NCBI GenBank assembly: GCA_025201345.1
Contig: JAIXMG010000007.1
Coordinates: forward strand, 1,178,001-1,242,000
Source: Thamnidium elegans
Lineage: Eukaryota > Mucoromycota > Mucoromycetes > Mucorales > Mucoraceae
Direction of reading: 5' to 3'
Length of the DNA: 64,000 nucleotides
In this document: one piece after another, positions 38,458-50,187 of the stretch
Numbering within the stretch: the first letter of the stretch is position 1
How the letters are laid out: each line of letters begins with the position of its first letter
Made by a program: the position numbers and the translations under genes
The notes under the pieces: model-generated
What the model saw: the letters and a program-made list of their open reading frames with translations, nothing else
Told to the model about the DNA's origin: nothing
Databases searched by the model: none

Positions 38458-40617
38458 CTTCAAATAAGAAGAAACCCTGTAAATCTAATGATATCTATTA
38501 TTTAGACACTTATGCTGGTAGAATGGCTGTTCGTGGTCTCCACTACTCCAAACCTGCTATGCAAGTTATGTCCACTAACCCTCTTCGCGCCACCGAAGCT
38601 TCTGTATGTAACAGATAAACAAACATTGAATTCACAACTTATCAATTCTTTTTATAGGGTTCTATTGCCAGCAAGTATCCCATCATTGATCACGAATACG
38701 ATGCTGTTGTTGTCGGTGCTGGTGGTGCTGGTCTTCGTGCCGCTTTTGGTCTTGCTGAAGCAGGTTTAAAGACTGCTTGTATCACCAAATTGTTCCCTAC
38801 TCGTTCCCACACTGTCGCTGCCCAAGTAAGATATAAAATTGCATATAGATAAGATAACAAAAAAAAAAAAAAAAGAAAAAAAAATTTACATAATTTTTAA
38901 ATAGGGTGGTATTAATGCTGCTCTCGGTAACATGACTGAAGATGATTGGAGATGGCATATGTATGATACCGTTAAAGGTTCAGATTGGTTAGGTGATCAA
39001 GACGCTATCCATTATATGTGTCGTGAAGCACCTCACACTGTTGTCGAACTTGAACATTACGGTGTTCCTTTCTCCAGAACTGCTGAAGGAAAGATTTATC
39101 AACGTGCTTTCGGTGGTCAAAGTTTAAAGTACGGCAAAGGTAAGATGATAACAGCAGATCAGAGAGAATTTATATATATATCAAAAATCGACTAATGCAA
39201 CATGATTATAATAATAGGTGGTCAAGCCTACCGTTGTGCTGCTGTAGCTGATCGTACGGGTCATGCTATTCTCCATACTTTGTATGGTCAATCTCTCCGT
39301 CACGACACCAACTATTTCATTGAATACTTTGCTCTCGATTTAATTATGGAAGATGGTGAATGTAAGGGTGTTATTGCTTTGAACATGGAAGATGGTACCC
39401 TTCATCGTTTCAGATCTCACAAGACAGTTATTGCTACCGGTGGTTACGGTCGTGCTTACTTCTCTTGTACCTCCGCTCATACCTGTACTGGTGATGGTAA
39501 CGCTATGGTTGCCCGTGCTGGTCTCCCTCTTCAAGATTTAGAATTTGTTCAATTCCATCCTACCGGTATTTACGGTTCTGGTTGTTTGATCACTGAAGGT
39601 TCTCGTGGTGAAGGTGGTTACTTGGTTAACTCGGCTGGTGAGCGTTTCATGGAACGTTATGCTCCTACCGCTAAGGATTTAGCTTCTCGTGATGTTGTCT
39701 CTCGTGCCATTACTCTTGAAATCAAGGCTGGTCGTGGTGTTGGACCTGAAAAGGATCATATGCATCTTCAACTTCATCATTTACCTCCTGCTGTCCTTCA
39801 AGAACGTTTGCCTGGTATTTCTGAGACTGCAGCTATTTTCGCTGGTGTTGATGTTAACAAGGAACCTATTCCTATTTTACCTACTGTCCATTATAACATG
39901 GGTGGTATTCCCACTCGTTATACTGGTGAGGTGATCACTGTGAACGAAAAGGGTGAGGATGTTATTGTTCCTGGTCTTTATGCTGCTGGTGAGGCCGCTT
40001 GTGTGTCTGTTCACGGTGCTAACCGTCTCGGTGCCAATTCTCTTTTGGATATCGTCGTCTTTGGTCGTGCTGTTGCCCATCACATTGCCGAAAACCTTGA
40101 ACCCAACACGCCTATGAAGCCTTTCGCTGCCGATGCCGGTGCTGAAAGTATTGCCAACTTGGATAAGCTTAGAAACTCAGAAGGACCCAAGCGTACATCC
40201 GAGATTCGTCTTAACATGCAAAAGGTTATGCAATCTGATGCTGCTGTCTTCAGAACTCAAGAAACCCTTGATGAAGGTGTTGAGAAGATTGATAAGGTAT
40301 TCGGTACCTTCCAAGATGTTGGTATCACCGATCGTGGTATGATCTGGAACACTGATTTAGTTGAAACTCTTGAACTCCAAAACTTGTTGACTTGTGCTGC
40401 TCAAACTATGCACTCTGCTGCTGTTCGTAAGGAATCTCGTGGTGCTCATGCCCGTGATGATTACCAAGAACGTGATGATGTTAACTGGATGAAGCATACC
40501 CTCTCTTGGCAAAACCAAGAGACTGGTGAAGTTAAGCTCGATTACCGTGCTGTCACTGATACTACCCTTGATGAAGCTGAATGTAAGCCCGTTCCTCCTT
40601 TCGCTCGTGTCTACTAA
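38241..40617 (+). CDS. SDH1: Succinate dehydrogenase flavoprotein subunit (mitochondrial)
   Basis: Complex II/TCA-cycle enzyme oxidising succinate to fumarate with covalently bound FAD. Exons: 38241-38276, 38390-38402, 38506-38603, 38658-38825, 38905-39139, 39218-40617; 649 residues. Exons 1-3 encode a mitochondrial presequence ([16 protein letters not shown], then [12 protein letters not shown]). The FAD-binding fold is [20 protein letters not shown]. The covalent FAD histidine is in [18 protein letters not shown], at the exon 4/5 junction. Substrate and active-site segments include [23 protein letters not shown] in VVSRA, and [13 protein letters not shown]. The C-terminus shows the typical [16 protein letters not shown]. 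Codons are strongly biased (CGT, GGT, AAG, GCC), as expected of a highly expressed gene. Exon 2 is only 13 nt. Confidence 0.97.
38408..38454. repeat. 47-nt pure T tract in SDH1 intron 2
   Basis: Uninterrupted T run starting only five bases after the donor of the 13-nt microexon (GTAAG then T). This is the longest homopolymer in the window, and its length is likely unstable or uncertain. Confidence 0.9.
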
Positions 40618-41103
40618 AAAAGTATCTATTCCATATCATCTCTTCCCCATGTTTCTAAGATCATACATTTTAAAATAAAAAAATAAAATAAATTAATTTG
40701 ACATGTTTTATTCGTATTAGGCCGCTCCCTCAAGTGTGTGGCCTTACACAGGCAAGAAATTCCCCTTGCCAAGCTGTGATAATAGAGTCTTTCATAATAT
40801 GACAAGAATAAATCTAAATATTAGATTAAACAACTCTCTTTTTTTTTTCTTTTTTTTTTTTTTCAAAAATAGGTGAAAATCCAGTATTTATATCACTGTC
40901 AATAATAGACTATGCATGTAGGGTTTATCAGCATAGAGAATGCGGAAGCATTGTCTATGGAAGCATTGTCTATGGAGTAGATGGCGCCAAATGCCAATTG
41001 GTTGGTGTAACTGAATGATCACATGATAACTATCGCCTTTAAAAAGAAACATTTTTTAATAAATGAGAAACATAACACTCCCTTTTCACTCGTTTACAAT
41101 TTC
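40618..41103. other. Intergenic with a 15-bp tandem duplication
   Basis: GGAAGCATTGTCTAT occurs twice head to tail at 40944-40958 and 40959-40973. It lies about 130 bases before the ATG of the PQ-loop gene and may duplicate a promoter element. A T-rich stretch lies at 40839-40863. No gene seen. Confidence 0.5.
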
Positions 41104-42159
41104 ATGTCTAGTATTGCGGACAAGGCCTTATCGGTCATTATGGTGTTTGCACCTACGATTGGTTATTTTGATCAGGTAAATGACAATAATTATTTTTTAA
41201 AAAAAAAGCTCATCATGCTAAATGAGATCAAGTATAGTACCGAATCATCTATAAGAACAAATCAAGTTTAGGTTTCAACTCTGTCACTTGTGCTATTCTT
41301 TGTTTTGCAAAGTAAGTATACGTTGTTTTATTTGAATGAATTATATCTTACTGTTTATTTTCTAGTATTCTGCGTTTATTTTTTTGGTAAATTTTAAATT
41401 TTTATTAAAAATAATAATAATAATAATAGTAATGGGATGAATTTATATAGGCTTGGAAAACGATTTGATACGACATTATTATTTCAATCAATTGCGATGC
41501 TTTTAGCCATGTTAATTTTATTAGAAATTGTGATCCGATACAAACCAAAAGACGTAGCATTTACGCCTTTAATAAGACATAATTCGATCGATTCAAGCTC
41601 TTCTTCTTCTTCTGACGAAGACCATCACCACGCATCGCAAGCAATGCAACGAGTCGAGTTAAAATGGTTTCAACGCTCATTCTGGAGTTGGGATAATTAT
41701 CTTGATTACATCAATTGCTTATTGTTATTTACTTCCGTCATTGCGATCCTTTATATCTTTTTACACAAGTTTAATGTGTTTATTGAAATCTTGGGCTTTT
41801 TAAGTTTAGGACTTGAAAGTACACTGCCTTTACCTCAATTACTCACCAACTTTAAACATCGTACAACGAAAGGATTTAGTCTATTGATCTTGGCTAGTTG
41901 GGTTAGTAATATTTAGTTTACGAGATATACTATACATACTGACGTTTGTATATATACATAGTTTATTGGTGATGGATTCAAAGCATTCTACTTTTTTTAT
42001 AACCACTCTCCTATTCAATTTGTTGTTTGCGCTTTAATCCAACTGACATTTGATACAGTTATTGTAATTCAATTCATCGTATTCTCTCCTTTGGTTAAGA
42101 AATGGTTAGGAATTAAGGGTCAAATTGTATTAGAAGACCAAGATGATTTATCTTGTTAA
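41104..42159 (+). CDS. PQ-loop repeat membrane protein (SLC66A2/PQLC1, Any1-like)
   Basis: Exons: 41104-41175, 41238-41311, 41366-41386, 41451-41901, 41962-42159; 271 residues. The correct exon 2 starts at the AG at 41236-41237. Then the frame reads FAPTIGYFDQYRIIYKN followed by KSSLGFNSVTCAILCFANIL and RLFFWLGKRFDTTLLFQS, an excellent match to the first PQ-loop of SLC66A2. A hydrophilic Ser/Asp/His loop follows, then the second PQ-loop (ESTLPLPQLLTNFKHRTTKGFS). Seven membrane segments are expected. Yeast Any1 and animal PQLC1 act in endosomes/Golgi and affect phospholipid asymmetry; the same role is inferred here. Exon 3 is just 21 nt. Confidence 0.85.
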
Positions 42160-42417
42160 AATATTAAAAAAAAAAAAAATGGCCCACGTGGTGTCACACT
42201 TACCACCTATCATTCGCCTTTTGTCACACGTGTAAAAGATCATTGATCTTGTTCACTAAGCGGAAAATTAAAGAAGTATGAGACCCATTAAGTTTAACTC
42301 TTTTTTTTTATTTGTTGCCCGATGCCTTTTTTTTTTTTATTTATATATAATTGTACAAGTGCATTCTTCTCTTCTCTCTTTTATTTAAATTTTTTTTTTA
42401 ACACGTAGAAAAAAAAA

Positions 42418-44127
42418 ATGAAGGTGAATAGTTTCTATATACTTGCCTTCTTTTCAGGTTCATCAGTAGCAAATATGGTGCAGCAGTATCCATTTGTTCA
42501 TCCAATGTCAACAAAAGAAACAACATTGCATGGCAAATACCTTCACCTTACAGATATTCATGTAAGTTTAATATACATGTGTAACAATTTATACGTTTAC
42601 CTAAAAAAAACAAAACAAAACATTAGATGGATAAACATTACCTGGTAGGAGCTACAATTAAATCAGATTGTCATCGTGAACCAAAGAAACATAAAAAAAA
42701 GAAGGAAAGACAAGGTTTATTAGCGGGTTATTGGGGCGCTCCGGGTATGGACTGTGATTCACCTTCAAGGCTTGTTTACCACTCTATTGATTATATCGCT
42801 GATCAATGGAAAGATAAAATCGATTTTGTGATTTGGACAGGTGATAATGCTAGGTAATGTAAATAAAATATATATATATATATATTACTGGAATATAGGC
42901 ACTAATACAAAAAAAAAAAATGATAAGACATGACGGCGATGCATATATAACTAGAACAAAAGAGGAAATTATAGGCTATAATGTAGAAATAGCAGCCTTG
43001 TTAAAAAATGCGTTTCGTTTAGAAAACAATAGAACTTTACCTATTGTACCCTGTATAGGTAAAAAAAAAAAAAAAAAAAAAAAAAACCAGGAGCGAAACC
43101 CTGTCTTTTAACAGTAAGCTAATGAAGATCTACATTAGGTAATAACGATGTTCATCCTCACAATGAGTTGAGAGGAATCAAGAGAAATCCTCAACTGTTG
43201 GAGTTTAGTAAATTGTGGAATGATTTTATTCCACCAAAACAATTAAAAGCATTTAAACGCGGTGGTTATTTTGCAGTGGATGTAGTACCAGGTTTACGCG
43301 TATTATCATTAAACTCACTCTACTTTTTCGGGTCGAACGATGTAGTCAATAGTTGCAGTGACAAGGCTGGTCCAGGCGCAAGACATATCAAATGGATGAA
43401 GAAACAATTAAAACGTGCTCGGAGGGATGGATTTAAAGTGATTATTATTGGACATGTACCTCCTACAATTAAAACATTTAAAGATAGTTGTCTTGATGAT
43501 TATATTAAAGTGTCAACTAAATATGCTGATATTATTACTGGACACATGTATGGACATGCCAATATGGACCATTTTCAAGTATTAACAAGAGATGTACCAT
43601 CTGATAGAAATTCAAGTCAAATTGAAATTCTAAAAGATACAGGTAGATTTATTTCTACACTGCGTGAACAATACAAGAAGGTAAAGAAGATTAGGGATAC
43701 ACAAGAATTAGTAGTCGTACATATTGCTCCGCCAATGCTTCCATTATTCTATCCTACTTTTAGAATTAATGAATACGAGAGTAATATCAATTCAGCTAGA
43801 TTTGGTGATTGGCTTAAATACACACAATGGTATACGAACTTAACTCACTGGAACCAAGCTAAACACCCTCTCACTGGCAAGCATCTTAAACCTGAGTTTG
43901 AAATAGAATACTCTACAGATGAAACTTACAATATGACTGATTTGACAGCTAATAGTTGGCTTGATTTTGCAGAAAAAATTGCTTCAAAACAAGGAAAGTC
44001 CTTGTGGAAAACTTATTTAGCCAATATGTTTGTACAGACCAATAACGATTGGTACGGTCAAAGTATTCCAATTCAACAACCTACTATTGGTTGGTTGGAT
44101 TGGTTTTACAATCGCTTTTTTCAATGA
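42418..44127 (+). CDS. PPN1: Endopolyphosphatase PPN1-like metallophosphoesterase
   Basis: Vacuolar endopolyphosphatase family, hydrolysing inorganic polyphosphate chains. Exons: 42418-42561, 42627-42853, 42928-43058, 43139-44127; 496 residues. An N-terminal hydrophobic segment (FYILAFFSGSSVA) serves as signal or anchor. Calcineurin-like phosphoesterase motifs in order are HLTDIHMD (split by intron 1), WTGDNARHDGD (split by intron 2), GNNDVHPHN (split by intron 3), IIGHVPPT and ITGHMYGHANMD. The IIGHVPP...C spacing and the WLDFAEKI segment fit Ppn1 and related sphingomyelinase-like enzymes. The later substrate-side region has several NxS/T sites. Introns fall at the metal-binding motifs, and each junction restores the motif, which supports the model. 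Acid sphingomyelinase-like is the alternative. Confidence 0.87.
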
Positions 44128-44340
44128 TAATTTTTTTTTTGTTTCGGGTTGTGTGTAATGAAATAAAGTGTACATAATGTGTGTGTGTGTGTTTGTGTGC
44201 GCACTGTAAAGTTACTCCCCCATTTAATTAATTTTTTCTTTTTTTCCTTCTTTTTTTAAACTTTTTTTTCTTTTTCTTTTTATATTTTTTGTCTTTTTTA
44301 TATATATTATATATTCATACACATTTACACACATATAAGA

Positions 44341-45029
44341 ATGGGCTGCTGTAGTTCTAAACCAGACCCGACATTACAAGAGACTCATATTCCTCAAACT
44401 AATCAACAGGGTAAAGCCATATAATAAAAAAAAAAAAAAAAAAAAAAACGAGATGAAAAGACTCATCTCTTTTTTTTCTTCTTTTTCTTTTTTTAGTTCC
44501 TCCTATTGTAATTACAAAAGCACAATCCCTTCGTTCAGTCGAATCTTTACCAGCTTCGACATCAGCCAACGCTATTCCAATACAACCAGAAGAAAAAAAC
44601 CCAACAAAGATAGACCCACCTGCGTTCGAAGCCACCGAACACAAAGCCACTACTACTTTACAAGATACAAAACCAAAACCTGTTATTATCTCGACCCCAA
44701 TACCACCCGATAATACGAAAAATAATTCATTACCTACTCATAATTCTCATAACACTACAACATGGACAATCCTCGTTCGACTTTCTAATTCTGCTGTAAA
44801 AGATATATTAGTCGATATTCCAACTACTGCTCCATTTTTGACAGTTTCTGATTTAAAAAAGAAAGTGCCCGTAGAACCTGATCAACTTATCAAGTTAATT
44901 CATTTAGGACGTATCTTACAAGACGATTTTAAATTAGTACCTTCAACTATAGCTACTGATTTAATTAAAAGCGATACAATTAAAGTATCAAATCGTGGGG
45001 TCATTCAAGCTATGATTTACAAGTTATAA
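44341..45029 (+). CDS. N-terminally acylated ubiquitin-fold protein
   Basis: Exons 44341-44410 and 44497-45029; 200 residues. The protein begins MGCCSSKPD: Gly2 with Ser at position 6 fits N-myristoylation, and Cys3/Cys4 fit palmitoylation, so the protein should sit on a membrane facing the cytosol. Residues about 25-115 are Pro/Thr/Ser-rich and disordered. The last 75 residues form a ubiquitin-like domain (WTILVRLSNSAVKDILVDIP, then DQLIKLIHLGRILQDDF, ending VIQAMIYKL). It has no C-terminal Gly-Gly, so it is not a conjugated modifier. The layout resembles UBTD-type or membrane-anchored ubiquitin-fold proteins, though those differ in how they are anchored. Convergent with the gene at 45168, gap 138 bp. 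Confidence 0.78.
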
Positions 45030-45167
45030 AAAAAATAAAATAAAAATAAAAAAATTACCCGAGTGATAAATGTATTATTAAGAATATACCTTTATTGTGT
45101 GAATATATATGTGTATAAATTATGTATTATATTATTAAAAAAGAGTGATATAATTAAAAATTTGAGT

Positions 45168-48100
45168 TTAAGCAGCAGGAGCAGCCTCAGCAGAAGAAGC
45201 AGCGGCCTCAACAGTAGGTTCAGCAGATGCTTCAGTAGGTGCAACGGATGCTTCAGTAGTAGTAGCAGGTGCTTCAGTAGTAGCAGCAGGTACTTCGGTA
45301 GTAACAACGGAGGTAGTAGCTTCAGGAGTAACAGAGGTAGTAGTTTCGGGAGCAATAGAAGTAATATTAGAAGGAGCGTGTTGAGCAACAAATGCAGCAG
45401 CGGCAGCGGCAGCACCCTCATCTCTATCAACAACAGGAACAGCCTTTTGTTCGTAGTACATGGCACCATGGAAGCCTTCACCCACAATAACAGTAACGTT
45501 TTGGAGGAGATCGACCTTCTTCATGTCTGCAGGTAACATAATGAAATTAAGAGCATTACCTAAGTTAGCCTTCATAGCCAATGGTTTTTCACTTGTAGCA
45601 TAACCCTTGGGAGGAACAGTAACAGCAGGATTGATCTCATCGACCAAAGAACCTAAACTGGCATAGGTGCCATCCTTCTTATAGAAATAGGCATCAGCAG
45701 AGACGGCACTAACAGTATAAGGGGTATCAAGGGGGTTATAGAACTTGACCCAAATGTTGGGAGTAAGACCAGCAAGTTTCATTTGACATTCGACAACGAG
45801 GGAAGCAGGAATACCAGTCATAACAGTCTTGAGGCCAACTTGGGAAAGACCAGGTTGAAGAGGAACAATATCACTAGTAGCCATGCTACCCTTAACAGTA
45901 AGAGGAGTGTTTTGAGCGGTCAAGTAGTTGGTAAGCATTTTAGAAAGAGAAAGAAGATCAGTACTAGCCATCTTCATTCTAGCGGGCATTTGATTTACAC
46001 CGGGCTTGATAACAGTCTTTTCTAAAAGGACAGTTCCGACACTGGAACCACTGGCATCCATAATAACTTCAAAAGTAAGATCACCGGCAGAAATAGTAAT
46101 AGCAGAGGGGTTGTTCATGGAGATAATAAGTTCAACATCAATGTACTCGGCATAACCACCAACAACCTTGAGTGAAAGAATTTCAGTAACACCACCGAAG
46201 CTTTGGAAACCTAAAAAAAAAAAATATAAAAATTAATAAAAAAAAAAAAACAATATAAAAAGAAACTTACCAGCCAAGGAAGTTTGAACATCGAAAGCAA
46301 TGTTCTTAAGAGGAATATCACCAACAGCAGTTTGAGCAACGGAATCAACGGAACCCTTAAGGCCGAAAGGAACAACAGGAAGTAAAGTAAGGCCACCAAC
46401 GAATTGAGTGAAAGCAGCTTCAGCTCCAGAATAAACCTTGAAAGGAATATCGCTGAAAGCAGTGTGAACAATACCGTCAGCTGAGGTAGTAGCAGGAACT
46501 TCGGGGATAAGCATGTTGGCAACGTTGTGTCCACCAGAGTTAGCATCAATACTCATAGAAAGAGACTTGACGCCAAGAGGGAAACCGAAGGGGTTGTTCA
46601 ATTGAGCTTCAACATTTTGAGAACCAGCAGGGGGAGAGAAAGGATTCTTGGTAAAGTCCATTTGCATATCCTTCATGGTAATAGAAGTAATCATGTTAGG
46701 AGCAACGGGAGGGCCGGGGAGAACGACGTTTTCAATTTTGATAGTCTTGAAAGCATCAGAAAGCCATTGAACAGCACCGTTAGGACCAGAGGCAGAAACA
46801 CCCTTGACAGTCAAAATAGAGCTATTGGCACTCAAGAAGTTGCCAAAGACTTCAGCAATAGCAGCATTACCTTCTTTACTATCTTGGTAAATAAGACGAC
46901 CCTTCATGGTCAAGTTAGCGACACCACGAGCAGGGAAGATGGCAGCACCGTCGACAGCGAGAGGTCCAAGATCAATACCCTTATAGTAAGTTTCGAAACC
47001 AGCACCTTCAAAGTTGAAACCGACTTGACTGGGGTTAGAAATAGTAGTTTGAGCAACAAGGGTAATACCACCAGCAGCATCGTTACTAGGTAAATCGAAG
47101 GTAGAGATCTTGACAGCATCCTTGAAACCATTGGCACCAGCAAGAGTGACGAATTTCTCCATAGCAATGTTCTTGAAAGTGAAACCGAGAGCATCAACAC
47201 TAACATCCTTGGTATAGATATCCCAAATGAATTTTTCATTGTTAATCATGAAGGCAGAAAATTCAGCCATATCAGCAGCGTTAGATACAGTGAACTCTCC
47301 AGGAACATCAAAGGCAGCACCCGTATTAGGCTTAGCTTGAATATCAGCCATGGTAACTTGACCAAGAACCTTACCGTTCCAAGCAACAGTCAAAGGGGTA
47401 GGGAACTTGATGGTAGCAGCCATAGGACCAGTCTTGCTAATAGAACCCTTCATTTGAACCTTGAAACCAGACTCGGTAGGAGCAGACATAATAATGTTCT
47501 CAAATTCAAGAATGGAAGCATCAACAATTTGTTGAACAATAGGTTGACCAACAATAGGAATCAAACCAGTAACTGAGCTATCAGTCTCGATTTGAACATC
47601 AGCTTGAGAGAAAGTAAGTGTGTTCACGTATTGACCAATAGTCAAGTCAGAGGCAAGAGTGAGATCAACCTTCAAAACCTTCATGGCATCCATAACAAAG
47701 CTAGAGATGTTGAACTTCTCAAATAAGCTGGCATCAGGAGCAACAGATTCGGAACCCTCTATTTGGAAACCACCCATAGCAAATAAAGCATCGATAGGAC
47801 GGGTATCCAATTGAGCAGTAACAGCAAGAGAACGAAGCAAGGTAGCAACGGCAGCAGGCTCAGTGTTCATGGCCATGGTAAGAAGAGGAGATTCGGCGGT
47901 ACTCAAACCAGGAACAATAATAGGGTTACTACCAATATCTTGATCGATGTTACCAATAGGCATACCACTGTAGGTAACAGCAGAGACAACCTTAGAGATA
48001 GTCAAACCAGCAGAGAAAGGATTAGCAATGGAAACCTTAACACCAACGTTACCATCAAGGAGGGTAGTAGGAAGAACGGAAAGAGAAGAACCTTGAATTA

Positions 48101-50187
48101 AAGCAGCCTTAAGACCAGGTAAAGTAGAATCGATAGCGATATCAGCAAGACCTGCAGCAAGAGAGACAATAGGAGTAGAATCTTGAGTACCACCAATTTG
48201 TACAACGTTGTTTTGACCCATGACAAAAGTACTGAGCAAGTTTTGACCAACAGAAGAGGACTTGGGATCAAACTTGGCGACAGCCATCACAGTGTTGGAA
48301 CCACGGTTCAAAGTCAAGTTGTTCAAAAGGACGGAACCAAGGTTAACACCATCAGATAACATGGCAAAGGCAACATCGCCAGTAGCAATATTGAAATCAG
48401 ATGGGTTTTCCATGGTAACATTAATATTCATCAAAAGAGCATCAGTCTCACCGCCAGTAACATCAAGAGAATTGATAATAGTGGCACTAGAGTTCAAGAA
48501 TTGAAGACCGGCAAGAGAGGTAGGAACTTCAAAGTTAATACCAGAAAGGACAAGAGGACCAATGGTAGTGTTGACCTTGGTGGTAGCATTACCAGCAACC
48601 ATGAATGTATAGTTGTTAGAAGAAGTCAAAGCATAAGTATACTCATTGTAGATATCTTCTTTTCCTTGAATACCAGCAAGAACGCCGTTATTAATAGCAA
48701 AATTAAGAGTACCAGCATTTTGGTCACTGACAGCAGCTGTGTAAGGGACGTCCATAATAGCGAAACTCTCAAAACCAGTAGACTTGTTTAAACCGAGAGT
48801 AATGGTTTGAGTAACTTCAGTAATGTTCAAAGAAAAGCCAAAAGGCATAGAGAAACCAGCAGTTACGGCAGGAGCCTTAACAGCGGGAGAATAAGGAGCA
48901 TCCTTATTAAAGTTAAGATCGAGGTAACCCATAGAGACAGCATTAATGATCTTCAAAGGTTCTTCTGAGGCAAGAGCGACATTAAGAACGACGGACTTGA
49001 GACCCTCAGAGAGCCATCCAACAGGATCTTTACCGTTAGGAGCAGCAGAAACACCAGTGGCAGTGGTGTTGGAGACCTTTCCAGAGAGGTAGTTGGAGAA
49101 AAGAGTACTGACCTTTTCTTGAGCAACAGGGTCACTAGCTTGAGACTTCATGATACCAGAGAGTAAAATATTATTATCGCCCTTTTGAAGTGTAATGTTA
49201 TTAGCACGAACAAGACCAAGATCGACACCATCGTAACCGATGTTCATCTCAATAGTACCAAGTTGAACACCAATAGGAGAAGGAGAAGTGAGGACAGTAC
49301 CAAGCTCAATAAGGATACCTCCATTCTCAGCATCACCAGGAAGTTGGAAAGAGTTGATTCTGACTTGAGGGAAACCGTTCATGCCTTCTAATTCAATGTC
49401 TTTAATTAAATTGACAGAGGCAGTTCTAAGTATTTTTTTTTATGGTTAATAAATTTTGTCAAAGATAAAAAAATAATAATAACAATAATAATAATAATAT
49501 TTACCTTGTGAGAGCAGTAATTTTAGCTTTACCATTTAAGGTCCATTTAAATTTTTCAATAGCCATCATATCGCGAGAGAAAGCGGTGAAAGCAGCAATG
49601 TCAGTAATAATAAAAGGAGTTACGGTATCGATACCACCACTACCGCCCTTGATATGGGTATTAGGGAGAGTAATTGTACCAAGGACAACGTCATTATAAA
49701 TAACTTCAACATTGTCTTCAAATACAATATCAGCACTGAAAGGACCAGTGTTCTTGAGGTCAGTAACCATGTGCATGTAGAAAGTATTATTAGCATTAGC
49801 ATCGGGAGGAATTTGAAGATTAGAATCAGCAGGAGGTTCGAAAGAGATTTGAGCGCCTTGTACTTCGATTTTGGAGTGATTCAAAGTACTTTGGGCAATT
49901 TTAGGGAAAGCAACAAAGAGAATTAAAAGGACAACGACAATTACTAAGATAACTGTAATGATGGAACAAATGATCCAGTACTTCTTGTTCTTGTAGAATG
50001 GCTTTTTAACAGGCGCAGAGGGCTTTTCAGAGTATTCTTCGAATCCTGCGTCTGCGTATTCTTGGTTATATTGCTCATTAGTGTTATTATTATTAGTAGT
50101 AGTAGTAGTCGTAACATATTCTTGGTGGTGATGGTGATCACCTTGAACAGCAAAAGGTTGCTGATTATCGTTAATGCTTCCAGGCAT
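45168..50187 (-). CDS. Giant type II membrane protein with DUF3712/LEA2-like beta repeats
   Basis: Exons on the minus strand: 50187-49505, 49425-46271, 46210-45168; 1626 residues. The cytosolic N-terminus (about 75 residues) has a His run and Thr/Asn runs. One strong membrane helix follows (residues about 77-100, IICSIITVILVIVVVLLILF). The rest is extracytosolic and built of repeated immunoglobulin-like beta units. Each unit carries phrases such as VTLENPSDFNIATGDVAF, GVNLGSVLLNNLTLNRGSN and LTMKGRL, recurring roughly every 150-180 residues. This is the pattern of fungal DUF3712 proteins, a group that I believe includes yeast vacuolar Tag1. The C-terminal 70 residues are Ala/Thr/Glu-rich. Codon bias is strong, implying high expression. 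Vacuolar location is inference. The reading frame across both junctions is clean. Confidence 0.82.

Noticed and set aside
46527..49391. Several plus-strand frames of 60-188 codons
   Set aside because: They lie antisense to exon 2 of the large DUF3712-like gene, whose biased codons leave few stops on the other strand.
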